IMG/VR virus record: IMGVR_UViG_3300042898_001532
Coordinates: 1 to 64,000 of that record
Length of the DNA stretch: 64,000 nt
Reading direction: 5' to 3' (one strand)
DNA from: a virus
Shown here: piece by piece, positions 25,602-34,279 of the stretch
Layout of the letters: every line of letters begins with the position of its first letter
How positions within the stretch are numbered: position 1 is the first letter of the stretch
The notes under the pieces: model-generated
Told to the model about the DNA's origin: nothing
Databases searched by the model: none
The model's input: the letters and a program-made list of their open reading frames with translations, nothing else
Program-made: the position numbers and the translations under genes

Positions 25602-26909
25602 TTAATTACTATTAATGTTCTTATTTAATATCCTATTTAAGTCAAATCTTATGACATCAGTTGTTGTGGTACTAGGATCCGCAGGTAATCCATGATATGG
25701 ATGAACATGTGAGATAACATATTGTTTAACTAATTCTAAAAATTCCACTAATGTGTCACCATAGACTAATGGGTGTGCACCTTTATTGATTTTCTCTTGT
25801 TCTTCATCAGTTATCAAACCTTTAGGGTCAGTTAAATTAAATGTGTGTTCACCATCATGACTAATTAAGTTTATTTTATTGGCAACAACATTAACTACAC
25901 TACTTTTTTTACCGGTATTTTTTTCTAATCTAACTGTTTTAATTGTCTTTTTTGGTCCTGGTATTGGTGTGTTAGTAAAAACAGATATGTTACCACTTAC
26001 ATTAGGTAAGGTATTTAGATAATCTTTTACGGTAGATTTAATTTTCCACTGTGTACCTTTATTTGCGTCAACGTATGTTTTTACCGCAGTCAAGGCTAAA
26101 TCTCTAGATTGTGAACCCACAAAAGAACTCACATTCTCAAATGAACTTTTAAGTGTGTTTAATTTAATATCATAAACCTTAACAAATACTTCGGTCCTAT
26201 CAATATCACTTTCTCTATATCTACTCTCCTCTAAATCGCCAGATAAGATAACACCACTATTAGTTATGCTATTTATTTCGACAGTCACAAGAGTATCAGG
26301 TATTGGTATGATACTAGTTTGTATCACTCTATCTTCAACGACTCTTTTCAATTTTTCGTTACCGTATTTCAGTTGGATGTAACCTAAATTTTTATTATTA
26401 AATTTTCTAGGATCACTTTCTAAAGTCTTACCGACTCTCAACCACATTTCTCTATCTTTTTGTATGATATCCGTATTATATCTACCTTGTAATACAATAT
26501 CTTCATCATTACCATATGCACCAGGCTCTACTTTGGGGTCATTTAATTTCACATAACCGTTAGGTAATATAGATAAGGCAGAATTATATTGTTCCTCATT
26601 TAAATTTGTTGGTTGAGTAATCAACGGTCCGATCCAAAATCTAGTATTTTTAAATGATGAGGTTGGGGAGGAATTATTATATTCATATTGAAACACAAAT
26701 ACACATTCACCTACTTTTGGTAGAGTTACTAAATATTTTGGTAGTAGTGGTACACAATCTATAAGTTCTAAATCACCTTCAGTGTCAATACCAGTAATTT
26801 TCACTTTAATTCTACCTGATTTAGTATTATCTACAATTGATCTAACCTCACCGACTTTGATTATTGGTATGGTGTTAATATTGGTACTGTCACTATAATA
26901 ATTACCCAT
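25602..26909 (-). CDS. Baseplate hub-type OB-fold protein (gp5 N-terminal-like)
   Basis: The N-terminal about 110 residues look like the OB-fold domain of gp5/VgrG hub proteins: KVGEVRSIVDNTKSGRIKVK, then CVPLLPKYLVTLPKVGECVFVF, then RFWIGPLI. The middle has a strand-rich insertion, and the C-terminal part carries NKINLISHDGEHTFNLTD and HVHPYHGLPADPS, features of baseplate/tail-spike proteins of T4-like phages. No lysozyme domain is present, unlike T4 gp5. Likely the central hub or spike base in the baseplate. The start overlaps the previous stop by one base (TAATG). Confidence 0.7.
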   Translation of the reverse strand: MGNYYSDSTNINTIPIIKVGEVRSIVDNTKSGRIKVKITGIDTEGDLELIDCVPLLPKYLVTLPKVGECVFVFQYEYNNSSPTSSFKNTRFWIGPLITQPTNLNEEQYNSALSILPNGYVKLNDPKVEPGAYGNDEDIVLQGRYNTDIIQKDREMWLRVGKTLESDPRKFNNKNLGYIQLKYGNEKLKRVVEDRVIQTSIIPIPDTLVTVEINSITNSGVILSGDLEESRYRESDIDRTEVFVKVYDIKLNTLKSSFENVSSFVGSQSRDLALTAVKTYVDANKGTQWKIKSTVKDYLNTLPNVSGNISVFTNTPIPGPKKTIKTVRLEKNTGKKSSVVNVVANKINLISHDGEHTFNLTDPKGLITDEEQEKINKGAHPLVYGDTLVEFLELVKQYVISHVHPYHGLPADPSTTTTDVIRFDLNRILNKNINSN

Positions 26910-27091
26910 TATTCTTCTCCTTTATATCTTTTAGTTAAAATAGTATTACCTAATAAATATTCCTTTTCAGTTAATTCTAATTTTTCAGATAATGATATTA
27001 TTTTTTCTTTTATACTTTTTTGTTGGTGTGCGAGTTCCTCTAGTTGCATTTTTATGGACGCGTTACTCATATTTTTCCAATCTATTTTCAT
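26909..27091 (-). CDS. Small coiled-coil protein, 60 aa
   Basis: Not recognised. A single amphipathic helix (QLEELAHQQKSIKEKIISLS and onward) with a heptad pattern and short charged ends. Translationally coupled to the OB-fold baseplate gene (TAATG) and 3 nt after the previous gene, so it is probably a small tail or baseplate component or assembly partner. Confidence 0.55.
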   Translation of the reverse strand: MKIDWKNMSNASIKMQLEELAHQQKSIKEKIISLSEKLELTEKEYLLGNTILTKRYKGEE

Positions 27092-27094
27092 ATA

Positions 27095-27499
27095 CTATCT
27101 TATAATACCTTCACCCTTACTTATACCTATAGTTGTCCCAACAACTACTATTGGCCCACCCGCATTACCACCAGTTGCTTGTATAGGTGTACCTGGAGGT
27201 ATCGCCACTTCAATCTTCGCCTTAGTTAAAAGTGCGTTTAAAATTTCTTCGACTCTTATTACTTCCATTTTCAATTCAATATTTTCTGAACCACTAGGTA
27301 ATGGACCAATACCTACCCCTATCTCCTTTTTTCTCTCTATTATTTTAGACGCAATATCTATCGCACTTAAACCTTCTCTAAATTTAGCCCCAATCAAAAT
27401 CTCTTGTTTACTTATAGGTTGTAAAGGTGTAGATGGTTTAAATAAATTTTTAAACAAATTCCTAATAGTGCTAATTGTAGTATTAAAATTGGTTGCCAT
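27095..27499 (-). CDS. Hypothetical tail/baseplate protein, 134 aa
   Basis: Not recognised. An N-terminal helical half (TISTIRNLFKNLFKP; GLSAIDIASKIIERKKEIG) followed by a Gly/Pro/Val/Ile-rich beta-like C-terminus (EVAIPPGTPIQATGGNAGGP). The acid-poor, glycine-rich end is typical of structural proteins packed in a tail assembly. It is flanked at 3 and 11 nt by other genes of the tail block. Confidence 0.5.
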   Translation of the reverse strand: MATNFNTTISTIRNLFKNLFKPSTPLQPISKQEILIGAKFREGLSAIDIASKIIERKKEIGVGIGPLPSGSENIELKMEVIRVEEILNALLTKAKIEVAIPPGTPIQATGGNAGGPIVVVGTTIGISKGEGIIR

Positions 27500-27510
27500 A
27501 ATATTTTATT

Positions 27511-29184
27511 TTAAAAATCACAAAATCTATTTTTTCTATTAAATTGTGAATTAACATTATTTAATGAATCTAAATTCACTTTATCTGTAAACCCTCTAGC
27601 GGTATCTACAACACCCTCTACCTTACCAAATAAATTATTTACATTTTCAATCTGTTCATTTACAAACCCAGGTAATAAACTTAGTCTAGATTTTAATAGG
27701 TTAATGTTTTTTTCTTTTATTTTTTTAGTTAATACACACAATATTAATTGTTTTAATCTATTTATCACTAAAGGTAATAAATAATCGTAAATTAACCTTC
27801 GTATAATTTCACCTATAACATCTCTAATTATACACTCATATTCTTTAAGTATTTTTTTAACAGATATTTCAGTGACAGGTTTACTATTAACTAAATAATA
27901 GAATAAATTTAACATTAGTAAATTCTTAGGTGATAATACTAATTTAGTTAACACAATTTGTAGTGAGGTAATAAAATTAGATAAGAACTCACCAGATGCC
28001 CCATCTTTATCTAAGTTTTTCACATTTTCAGTTGATTCTTTAATTAAATCATCAATCGATTTAGTATATGTGTTAATTTTTTCTTGTAAATTAGAAGAAT
28101 TTTTTAAACTATCATTAATATTTTTTAATGTGTCAAATGATATAGTACTAATTTCTTTACCACAACATTTTTTAAATTTTTTCACACCCGATTTCTTCTC
28201 TTTAACTTTTTCTTTGATATTACTTAATTGTTTACTATCAAAAGTATAAAAACTCTCATCGAATTCAATTTCAACATTATCAATGCCTGCATCTATATAG
28301 TCGTCAATTGAATTCTCCAATTCTACTACCTTATTTAAACACGCCTCAGGTAATTTTATTTTATTTGTTAAAGTACCATATAAGAGATCAATTACATTAG
28401 GTATAGTTTTATCTACATCGAACAAAGGTTGTTGACTATTAAAATAATCTACTAATAGTGTAATTAATGTTTTATTTTGATAATTACTATTCAAAACTCT
28501 AATATTAAATACCCTTGGTCTAGGTTCTATATTTTGATATTCCACAGTACCATCATTTTGGGTGTATGCGATGGGACTGTTTTCATAATAACGAACCTCT
28601 AAAATCTCTTTCCCATTTGTAGGGTTAGCCCATATTAAAGGATTCCCATTTTCCTGTATAACTTCCCATAAAAATGCGTTGACATCATTAGACGAATCAC
28701 CATCATAAAATAACTTCCCTATTTCGGTGTTTGGGTTTGCGGCGAATAAACAAGTTAAGTCTAATTTATTAATTTCAATATTTATCCCAACACCCTCTAC
28801 TCCGCTAGATGGTTGTACTTGATATAACCATTCAGGTATTTTGGGTTCTATTTTACAAGCGTAACAACTTTTTATCGATTCAATAAAATTAACTGATAAA
28901 TCTTCAGAGAGAGGTTGTAATTGTTCTACTAACCAGTTTATTAACTGCATCCTCATTTCATCAAAGTTTATTCCTGACACTAAAGCTAGCACATCTGCAA
29001 GTAAATCAATTACTTTTTGACTTGGATTTAAATTAGGGACTTCAGGTATTAAATTAGGAATACTTAAATCAGGTAGATTATTACAAATAGTTTTATTTAA
29101 ATTTATCAACTCAAATATCTCCCTTTTTGCATCCGTAAAAACGTCTTTAGGTTTACATACAACATTTCTAAATTTATTGCTCAT
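27511..29184 (-). CDS. Putative baseplate/tail structural protein, 557 aa
   Basis: No family assigned. It is helix-rich with long amphipathic stretches (residues about 320-540) and one Cys-x-x-Cys-like pair (SCYACK; KKCCGKE). The end, NVNSQFNRKNRFCDF, is basic and aromatic. A central beta-containing region (about 170-270) carries NPLIWANPTNGKEILEVRYY. Size, position next to the hub protein, and shared operon suggest a baseplate wedge or tail-tube-associated protein. Hydrophobic helices near 470-500 (LPLVINRLKQLILCVL) look buried rather than transmembrane. Confidence 0.5.
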   Translation of the reverse strand: MSNKFRNVVCKPKDVFTDAKREIFELINLNKTICNNLPDLSIPNLIPEVPNLNPSQKVIDLLADVLALVSGINFDEMRMQLINWLVEQLQPLSEDLSVNFIESIKSCYACKIEPKIPEWLYQVQPSSGVEGVGINIEINKLDLTCLFAANPNTEIGKLFYDGDSSNDVNAFLWEVIQENGNPLIWANPTNGKEILEVRYYENSPIAYTQNDGTVEYQNIEPRPRVFNIRVLNSNYQNKTLITLLVDYFNSQQPLFDVDKTIPNVIDLLYGTLTNKIKLPEACLNKVVELENSIDDYIDAGIDNVEIEFDESFYTFDSKQLSNIKEKVKEKKSGVKKFKKCCGKEISTISFDTLKNINDSLKNSSNLQEKINTYTKSIDDLIKESTENVKNLDKDGASGEFLSNFITSLQIVLTKLVLSPKNLLMLNLFYYLVNSKPVTEISVKKILKEYECIIRDVIGEIIRRLIYDYLLPLVINRLKQLILCVLTKKIKEKNINLLKSRLSLLPGFVNEQIENVNNLFGKVEGVVDTARGFTDKVNLDSLNNVNSQFNRKNRFCDF

Positions 29185-29190
29185 AACTTT

Positions 29191-29571
29191 CTAATCTATG
29201 TCGTACTCAGTATTCTTATTGTTCGATTTTTCTTTAAATAATTCTCTAAGTATGTTTTTATCTTCTTCTGTTATACTACTATCAATATTATTTTGACCAT
29301 CATCTGATTTAGTACCAATTATTTGAGTCTGTAGTTTAGCTAACGCGATTTTTTTATCGACAGTACTTTCTAAAATTTTGATGGTTTCATTATTAACTTT
29401 ACCTATTTGGTATTCGTCATTAGTATCTTCTATCTCCGCTCTTTGTTTTCTTTCGTTAAGCTCTCTTCTAGCATTATTCATAATGGTATTACAATCATTA
29501 TAAATTTCTTGCATTAATTCCTGAAGACTATTCTTATCTAAATTTATTTTAGTTTTTTTAGGTCTAGCCAT
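29191..29571 (-). CDS. Hypothetical coiled-coil protein, 126 aa
   Basis: Not recognised. Begins with basic RPKKTKINL, then continuous K/E/N/Q-rich helix, ending in acidic DGQNNIDSSITEEDKNILRE. It leads the tail/baseplate operon (29571 down to 25602) directly behind a late-type promoter. It may be a small assembly factor. Confidence 0.55.
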   Translation of the reverse strand: MARPKKTKINLDKNSLQELMQEIYNDCNTIMNNARRELNERKQRAEIEDTNDEYQIGKVNNETIKILESTVDKKIALAKLQTQIIGTKSDDGQNNIDSSITEEDKNILRELFKEKSNNKNTEYDID

Positions 29572-29585
29572 AAATTGTGTTTTAT

Positions 29586-29593
29586 TATAAATA
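29586..29593 (-). promoter_or_regulatory. Candidate late promoter of baseplate operon (minus strand)
   Basis: On the minus strand: AGATATTTATA, 14 nt before the ATG at 29571. Confidence 0.65.
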
Positions 29594-29609
29594 TCTTTTG
29601 TTTATTTTT

Positions 29610-30344
29610 TTATAATAAATCGTTTTCTATTTTATCATTTTTGAAAAGTGAGTACATTTTTTTATATCTTCTCATACCAACCCTAATATCTTTAGTAGTT
29701 AAATCAGTAATTTCTCTGATGTATGATAAGATAAGATTTTTATTATATTTATTACCACTTTCAATTTGTTCAAATATGGTTTCCCAATCATCTAAAATTT
29801 TACATAGGGCATCTCCAACCTTAATTTCTGTTTCAGATAACTTACTATAAAGTAATTCAGATTTAATATTAGCCGATACCTCTTTAATAAAACTATCTAA
29901 TTGCATTTTTTGATCGTCTATGCAATATATCTGATTATTCATAGTTTCTATTGTCTTATGAACATCTTCATAAGAAACATCATATCTAATCTTTTTATCA
30001 TCTTTGATCAATTGACCTAAAAGATAATGTTTACAAATTGTACCAAAATAAGAATACGCCTTTTTATTCTTATCCGGTTTAAAGTTGTGCATTTTAGTTA
30101 TTAGAAATGATAGAGTATCCGAATGGACATCTTCATATTCGTATTCTTTTCTGTACAACTTATACCTCCTTATGATGGACTCAACCATCTTATTTATCGG
30201 GTTTTTTAGAAATTCATTATAAATTTTATTTCTTTCACTATATGACTCACTTGTTAAAAACTTAACTACTGCTTCCTCTTGGTCTGGACCAAAATATAAA
30301 TTTGATGTTCTCTTTCTACCCCTTTTTTTGGGTTCTTCAGACAT
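29610..30344 (-). CDS. 55: Late-transcription sigma factor (gp55-like)
   Basis: Directs RNA polymerase to phage late promoters. The N-terminal KKRGRKRTSNLYFGPDQEEA and the helix pair containing NKMVESIIRRYKLYRKEYEY, EDVHSDTLSFLITKMHNF and YSYFGTICKHYLLGQLIKDD resemble sigma region 2 (the -10-recognising part), as in T4 gp55 and its cyanophage relatives. The C-terminal part (about 165-230) is helical. At 244 aa it is a little longer than T4 gp55 (185) and lacks a full region 4, as T4-type late factors do. It fits the recurring ATATTTAT(T/A) motif in this window. Confidence 0.75.
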   Translation of the reverse strand: MSEEPKKRGRKRTSNLYFGPDQEEAVVKFLTSESYSERNKIYNEFLKNPINKMVESIIRRYKLYRKEYEYEDVHSDTLSFLITKMHNFKPDKNKKAYSYFGTICKHYLLGQLIKDDKKIRYDVSYEDVHKTIETMNNQIYCIDDQKMQLDSFIKEVSANIKSELLYSKLSETEIKVGDALCKILDDWETIFEQIESGNKYNKNLILSYIREITDLTTKDIRVGMRRYKKMYSLFKNDKIENDLL

Positions 30345-30354
30345 TACATTTTAT

Positions 30355-31137
30355 TTATACTTCATATGTTATTTCTCTATCATTAGTGAAAAAATATTCT
30401 TTCTTTGCTTTGTTCACCCAAAACTTACTTTCTAATACATCGATTGTTGACTTATATTCTACGAATAAAGAACCCTCTCTATTGTTAGTATGTTTGTAAC
30501 CTAATTTAGGTATAACCATAATAGGAATGGATAGATAAGACATTCTTAGTAAGAATTCATAAGTAAATGTAAGTTTCATATGTGATTTTAAACCACCATT
30601 ATCTAAGAAACTATCTCTTTTTACTATCATTCCATCAAAGTTAAAGTTTTGGGCTCTGAGTAATGTATTATTATCTATTCTACCAATTTCTTCTGAGAAA
30701 TCTTTAGCCCATACACTTTCATTAGTAAATGAAATAAATTTACCATTTTCATCAGTTTCATAGACAATAGGTAAAAATACACCCACTTCTGGATATGCGT
30801 TAATATATTCTACACCATTTTTAATCCATATTGGTGATACCTCATCATCATACTCTACAAAAGTGAAATAATCACCCGTACTTTTTTCTACACCATAATT
30901 AATCTGTGTTTGAAAATCATATTTTCCGGTTTCATTCTCAATGACTTTAGTAACGTCTTTGATATCACCGAAATCGTAATTATTTAAATAGTTTTTTACA
31001 CTCTCATCATTAGATGTTACAAAAATAACCTCATAAGGTTTAATCTTTTGTGATTTTATACTCTCAATACAACCGACTAAATAATTTTCTTCTAGTTTGT
31101 GTACTGGTACTACTATTGTAATATTTGACATATTCAT
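30355..31137 (-). CDS. Glycosyltransferase family 2
   Basis: GT-A-fold transferase using a nucleotide sugar. N-terminal ITIVVPVHKLEENYLVGCIE and SIKSQKIKPYEVIFVTSN form the first beta-alpha-beta unit. FVEYDDEVSPIWIKNG supplies the D-D metal/nucleotide site (near residue 95). FNFDGMIVKRDSFLDNGGL is the acceptor-side segment. At 260 aa it is a soluble, single-domain enzyme with no membrane anchor. Acceptor and sugar are unknown. It sits between the sigma gene and a 45-codon basic gene, separate from the main glycan island. Confidence 0.85.
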   Translation of the reverse strand: MNMSNITIVVPVHKLEENYLVGCIESIKSQKIKPYEVIFVTSNDESVKNYLNNYDFGDIKDVTKVIENETGKYDFQTQINYGVEKSTGDYFTFVEYDDEVSPIWIKNGVEYINAYPEVGVFLPIVYETDENGKFISFTNESVWAKDFSEEIGRIDNNTLLRAQNFNFDGMIVKRDSFLDNGGLKSHMKLTFTYEFLLRMSYLSIPIMVIPKLGYKHTNNREGSLFVEYKSTIDVLESKFWVNKAKKEYFFTNDREITYEV

Positions 31138-31154
31138 TTTTTTATTTTTAATTG

Positions 31155-31292
31155 TTATCTACCTTGACCTCTATAACTTTTCTTATAAAGTTCACTATTT
31201 TTAGTCTTGCTAGTTTTTGTTTTAGCGTGTACACCTTTTCTCTTTACACGAGTATTAGATACATTCTTAATTGTGGTAGCACCTTTAGCCAT
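31155..31292 (-). CDS. Small, highly basic protein, 45 aa
   Basis: Reads MAKGATTIKNVSNTRVKRKG onward and ends SYRGQGR. Fourteen of 45 residues are Lys or Arg and only one is acidic. Its ATG overlaps the end of the upstream glycosyltransferase gene by 8 nt, and the gene fills an otherwise unexplained 147-nt gap, both supporting a real gene. The composition suggests nucleic-acid binding, for example an internal head or nucleoid-acting protein, but no family is recognised. Confidence 0.65.
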   Translation of the reverse strand: MAKGATTIKNVSNTRVKRKGVHAKTKTSKTKNSELYKKSYRGQGR

Positions 31293-32424
31293 TGGTTTCG
31301 TTATTTCCTATAGTTATTAGTTCTTTTTCTTGAAGTTGGTTGTAAGTTGATTCTAACTCAACAACTCTTCTTTTAAAGATACCATCATACACTTCAGACA
31401 AAATTTCATTAGATTCTTCTTCCACATATTTGTTTTCCCATTCACTCATACCTTCCATAATGTTTTGAGGTAGTGCATCTTCTAAGTAAAGTCCCACCAT
31501 AGTTGCAATAATATCAGGAATCGCATTCATATTAGGAGTCCATATACCGTTGTCATTTAGGTTTAGGTTACCATTTTGATCGATAGATCCCATCCATTCA
31601 GGAATCATTCTAGGAATTTTACCAATGACAGGTGTATTAGATTTCATACACTCTAACGGGAATGTCCCAAAACTTGATAATTCATCTACCCAAACACCTA
31701 AGAAAGATTGACTTAATTCTTTTGCGAAAGTTTCCCTAGGTAATCCCGCCATATCTCTGAATGACACAAATCTATAGTGAGGGTATTTCTGATAAAATAC
31801 TTTTACAATTTTCAATAATTCTCTTTTATCTCTCGCAACCATCGCAACTGTAGGTATTTTAGGTTTATCACTATTTTTAAAATAAGATGGAATACTCACA
31901 GGTACTTCATCAGTTCTAATACCCCTAAATACTGAATTTGCATAATCAGAAAGATTCTTATTAGTAGTAATCACATCTCTTATCCCAAATTGTTCCCAAC
32001 CTTCACCTATTTCTAACATCTCAAAGATATATTCGTATGATTGTAGGAAAACAATTCTTTTACAAGGGAAGTTTGCGGTTTGTTTAATAATACTTGCAAA
32101 CGCTTCAGGAATAATAACAAAATCTGAAGGACCAACTTGTAATTGTTGTGATTCTATAGAGACATGTGGTAAATTTGCATATTCTTCACCTAACCACTCT
32201 GCGATACCCATACCTTCTTCATCCTCACTGAGTTTATAATCATTTTTGTCGTGAAGAATTTGAGCGTTATAACCCAGTTCTCTAAGTTGTTTTACGTGTT
32301 CGTAAATTGTTGCAACACCTGCGGTTGGATTACCTTTGGTGTCAATAGTGAAAAAATAGATACCGAAATCTTTATTGTTAATTTTGTCGATACTACTTTT
32401 AATTCTGTCTAATTGTTCACTCAT
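31285..32424 (-). CDS. Glycosyltransferase, GT-B fold (GT4-like)
   Basis: Two Rossmann-like halves are visible: an N-terminal acceptor domain (GIYFFTIDTKGNPTAGVATI; HVKQLRELGYNAQIL; FVIIPEAFASIIKQ) and a C-terminal donor domain (PTVAMVARDKRELLKIVKVF; SFLGVWVDELSSFGTFPLEC, followed by MKSNTPVIG), where the E-C-M-K-S/T-P-V-I-G segment corresponds to the GT4 E-x7-E region and sugar-nucleotide site. 379 aa is typical. No signal or membrane segment. Acceptor unknown. Confidence 0.75.
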   Translation of the reverse strand: MSEQLDRIKSSIDKINNKDFGIYFFTIDTKGNPTAGVATIYEHVKQLRELGYNAQILHDKNDYKLSEDEEGMGIAEWLGEEYANLPHVSIESQQLQVGPSDFVIIPEAFASIIKQTANFPCKRIVFLQSYEYIFEMLEIGEGWEQFGIRDVITTNKNLSDYANSVFRGIRTDEVPVSIPSYFKNSDKPKIPTVAMVARDKRELLKIVKVFYQKYPHYRFVSFRDMAGLPRETFAKELSQSFLGVWVDELSSFGTFPLECMKSNTPVIGKIPRMIPEWMGSIDQNGNLNLNDNGIWTPNMNAIPDIIATMVGLYLEDALPQNIMEGMSEWENKYVEEESNEILSEVYDGIFKRRVVELESTYNQLQEKELITIGNNETNG

Positions 32425-32445
32425 AACATTTATTTGTTTTTATTA

Positions 32446-32778
32446 TTATAATTCTTTAAGTATACCTTTCATCAATAAAGTATTAAAGGCAATCTTAAAA
32501 GGTATTGTTGCATTGTTGAGTGCAACCATACCCATTTTATTATCTACTTCTTCGTTATACATCATAAGTGCACCGATCATATCACGATACATTTCATATT
32601 TTGTACCATCAATATGTAACTCAACCATGTTCGGTAGAGGTTCTTCCATTCCAGCATCACATTGACTTTCATTAACCGTCAATGGTTGTGATTCTTGTTC
32701 GATTCGAACTATTTCTGACAATCTATCAATGTCAAGGTATAATTCTTTACCTCCGATATCTAACAATAAGTTATCCAT
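32446..32778 (-). CDS. Hypothetical protein, 110 aa
   Basis: Not recognised. Acidic N-terminus with GGKELYLDIDRLSEIV, a central beta-pair (MVELHIDGTKYEMYRDMIG) and a hydrophobic C-terminal helix (TIPFKIAFNTLLMKGILKEL). No catalytic or membrane features. Lies in a minus-strand run between glycosyltransferase and HAD-like genes. Its 45-nt upstream gap is AT-only and holds a weak TATTTACT variant of the late motif near 32816. Confidence 0.5.
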   Translation of the reverse strand: MDNLLLDIGGKELYLDIDRLSEIVRIEQESQPLTVNESQCDAGMEEPLPNMVELHIDGTKYEMYRDMIGALMMYNEEVDNKMGMVALNNATIPFKIAFNTLLMKGILKEL

Positions 32779-32823
32779 ATGATTTTTTTATTAAATTTAT
32801 GTAAAATTCTAAATTAGTAAATA

Positions 32824-33441
32824 TTAAATGTCCTCAAACTCGATAGTTTCTGTTCCTAATATTTTTTCTAATATTTTTTTATCATCTAAAATTTCTTTTA
32901 GATCTAAAATTGTGTAATCTGCGTCGCAATCCTTATTATAGTGATTTATAACTTTAATCGATACTTTTTCTTTTGGTTTAGTTTCTAATGTTGTTGGATT
33001 TGCAGTGATAAGAACATCCACATGTTCCCATTTTTTATGATAATCTTTAACAAAAACAATATTATTTACCTTCGCTGAAAGTTTAGATAAAAAGAATAAT
33101 GTTGCGGGTTTACTATTATTTAATTCTTTACTGATCACAATGGGTGTATGTCCCATATCTTCTATTAGATTATGTAGTTGGTTTAGGTGTTCTACAGAAT
33201 TAAGTTTTGTCTCACCTGCGTGTCCAAATATTTCTAAAGATGAATCGATATAGAGAAATCTATTAAGTTCTTCAGTACCACCACTAAATTCAAAATGTTC
33301 TAAAAGATTTAAAGTGTTAATGTCTCTCTTAGGTAATTCCTCTCCTTCTTCTAATTCCGCAAGGTAATATTTGTCATATACCGACTCAAACTTACTTATA
33401 AAATCTCTTACTACACCATCAATTGTTATTCCTATTCTCAT
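32824..33441 (-). CDS. HAD-like (5'-nucleotidase-type) protein lacking the nucleophile Asp
   Basis: The layout matches HAD phosphatases: an opening strand RIGITIDGVVRDF, a second strand TPIVISKELNNSKPATLFFLS (motif II Ser and motif III Lys region), and VDVLITANPTTLETKP near motif IV. In a canonical D-x-D-G-V motif the first Asp is the nucleophile; here the aligned residue is Thr6, with Asp8 kept. The protein may therefore bind a phosphate ligand without hydrolysing it, or the family uses a different residue. 205 aa. Function is unproven. Confidence 0.55.
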   Translation of the reverse strand: MRIGITIDGVVRDFISKFESVYDKYYLAELEEGEELPKRDINTLNLLEHFEFSGGTEELNRFLYIDSSLEIFGHAGETKLNSVEHLNQLHNLIEDMGHTPIVISKELNNSKPATLFFLSKLSAKVNNIVFVKDYHKKWEHVDVLITANPTTLETKPKEKVSIKVINHYNKDCDADYTILDLKEILDDKKILEKILGTETIEFEDI

Positions 33442-33487
33442 ATTTTAATTTTTATTAATAGTAGTAATATATAGTAATTAGTAAACT

Positions 33488-34243
33488 TTATTTACTGCTT
33501 TCTAAATCATCGAAGGTTGATTCGATGACCTTGATGATTGGGTTTCTAACTACATCATCAGGATCTCTCAATGTAACAGTACCAAATCCTTCAACACCTT
33601 CAAATTTTTCAATAATGACTTCTAAAGAACTGTCAGTTCTTTTCTTAATATCTTTTTGTTTAACATCACCTAAAATAACCATCTTTGAGTTGTCACCAAT
33701 TCGAGTCATTAAGGTTCTCATATTACTTACGGATATGTTTTGTGCCTCATCAACAATAATAATTGTGTTATCAATACTACGACCCCTAACAAAGGCTAAT
33801 GGTTGGATATTAATAATACTCAACTCCCTTAATTTTCTAGTTAAACTCTCGCCAATGATCTTTTCAAAATTATCAATAAAAGATATCATATAAGGATCTA
33901 ATTTTTCTGATAAATCTCCAGGTAAAAAACCTAATTCTTCTCCGGGTAACTGTATTACAGATTTAACCAAAAGTATTTTTTTATATTTTTCTTTTGTTTT
34001 GATTAATTTTAGGGCTTCTGCACACGCAATATATGTTTTTCCACTACCAGCCAATCCTGACGCAATAGTTATCTCATTTTCTTTTATCGATTGTACTAAT
34101 TTTTTTTGGTTTTCTGTTTTACATTTAACATTAACAAACATAGATGATAAAAATTTATCTTCTTCCATGTTTTTACTATATACGAAGGATTCGACTTCTC
34201 TAAGTTCTTCCTCTGTTAGTTTTTTATTTCGTCTTCTACTCAT
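33488..34243 (-). CDS. phoH: PhoH-like P-loop ATPase
   Basis: Walker A ASGLAGSGKTYIA (G66-S67-G68-K69-T70) and Walker B TIIIVDEAQN, followed by the PhoH hallmarks MRTLMTRIGDNSKMVILGD (sensor) and VKQKDI. At 251 aa it is a single PhoH domain. PhoH genes are very widespread in marine T4-like phages; in bacteria the domain is associated with RNA-related ATPase or helicase activity, but its phage role is unsettled. It begins with a basic N-terminus. The neighbouring downstream genes are nucleotide-sugar enzymes, which appears to be chance ordering. Confidence 0.93.
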   Translation of the reverse strand: MSRRRNKKLTEEELREVESFVYSKNMEEDKFLSSMFVNVKCKTENQKKLVQSIKENEITIASGLAGSGKTYIACAEALKLIKTKEKYKKILLVKSVIQLPGEELGFLPGDLSEKLDPYMISFIDNFEKIIGESLTRKLRELSIINIQPLAFVRGRSIDNTIIIVDEAQNISVSNMRTLMTRIGDNSKMVILGDVKQKDIKKRTDSSLEVIIEKFEGVEGFGTVTLRDPDDVVRNPIIKVIESTFDDLESSK

Positions 34244-34279
34244 ATATTTAATTTACCATATTTTTATAAAAATTAAAGT

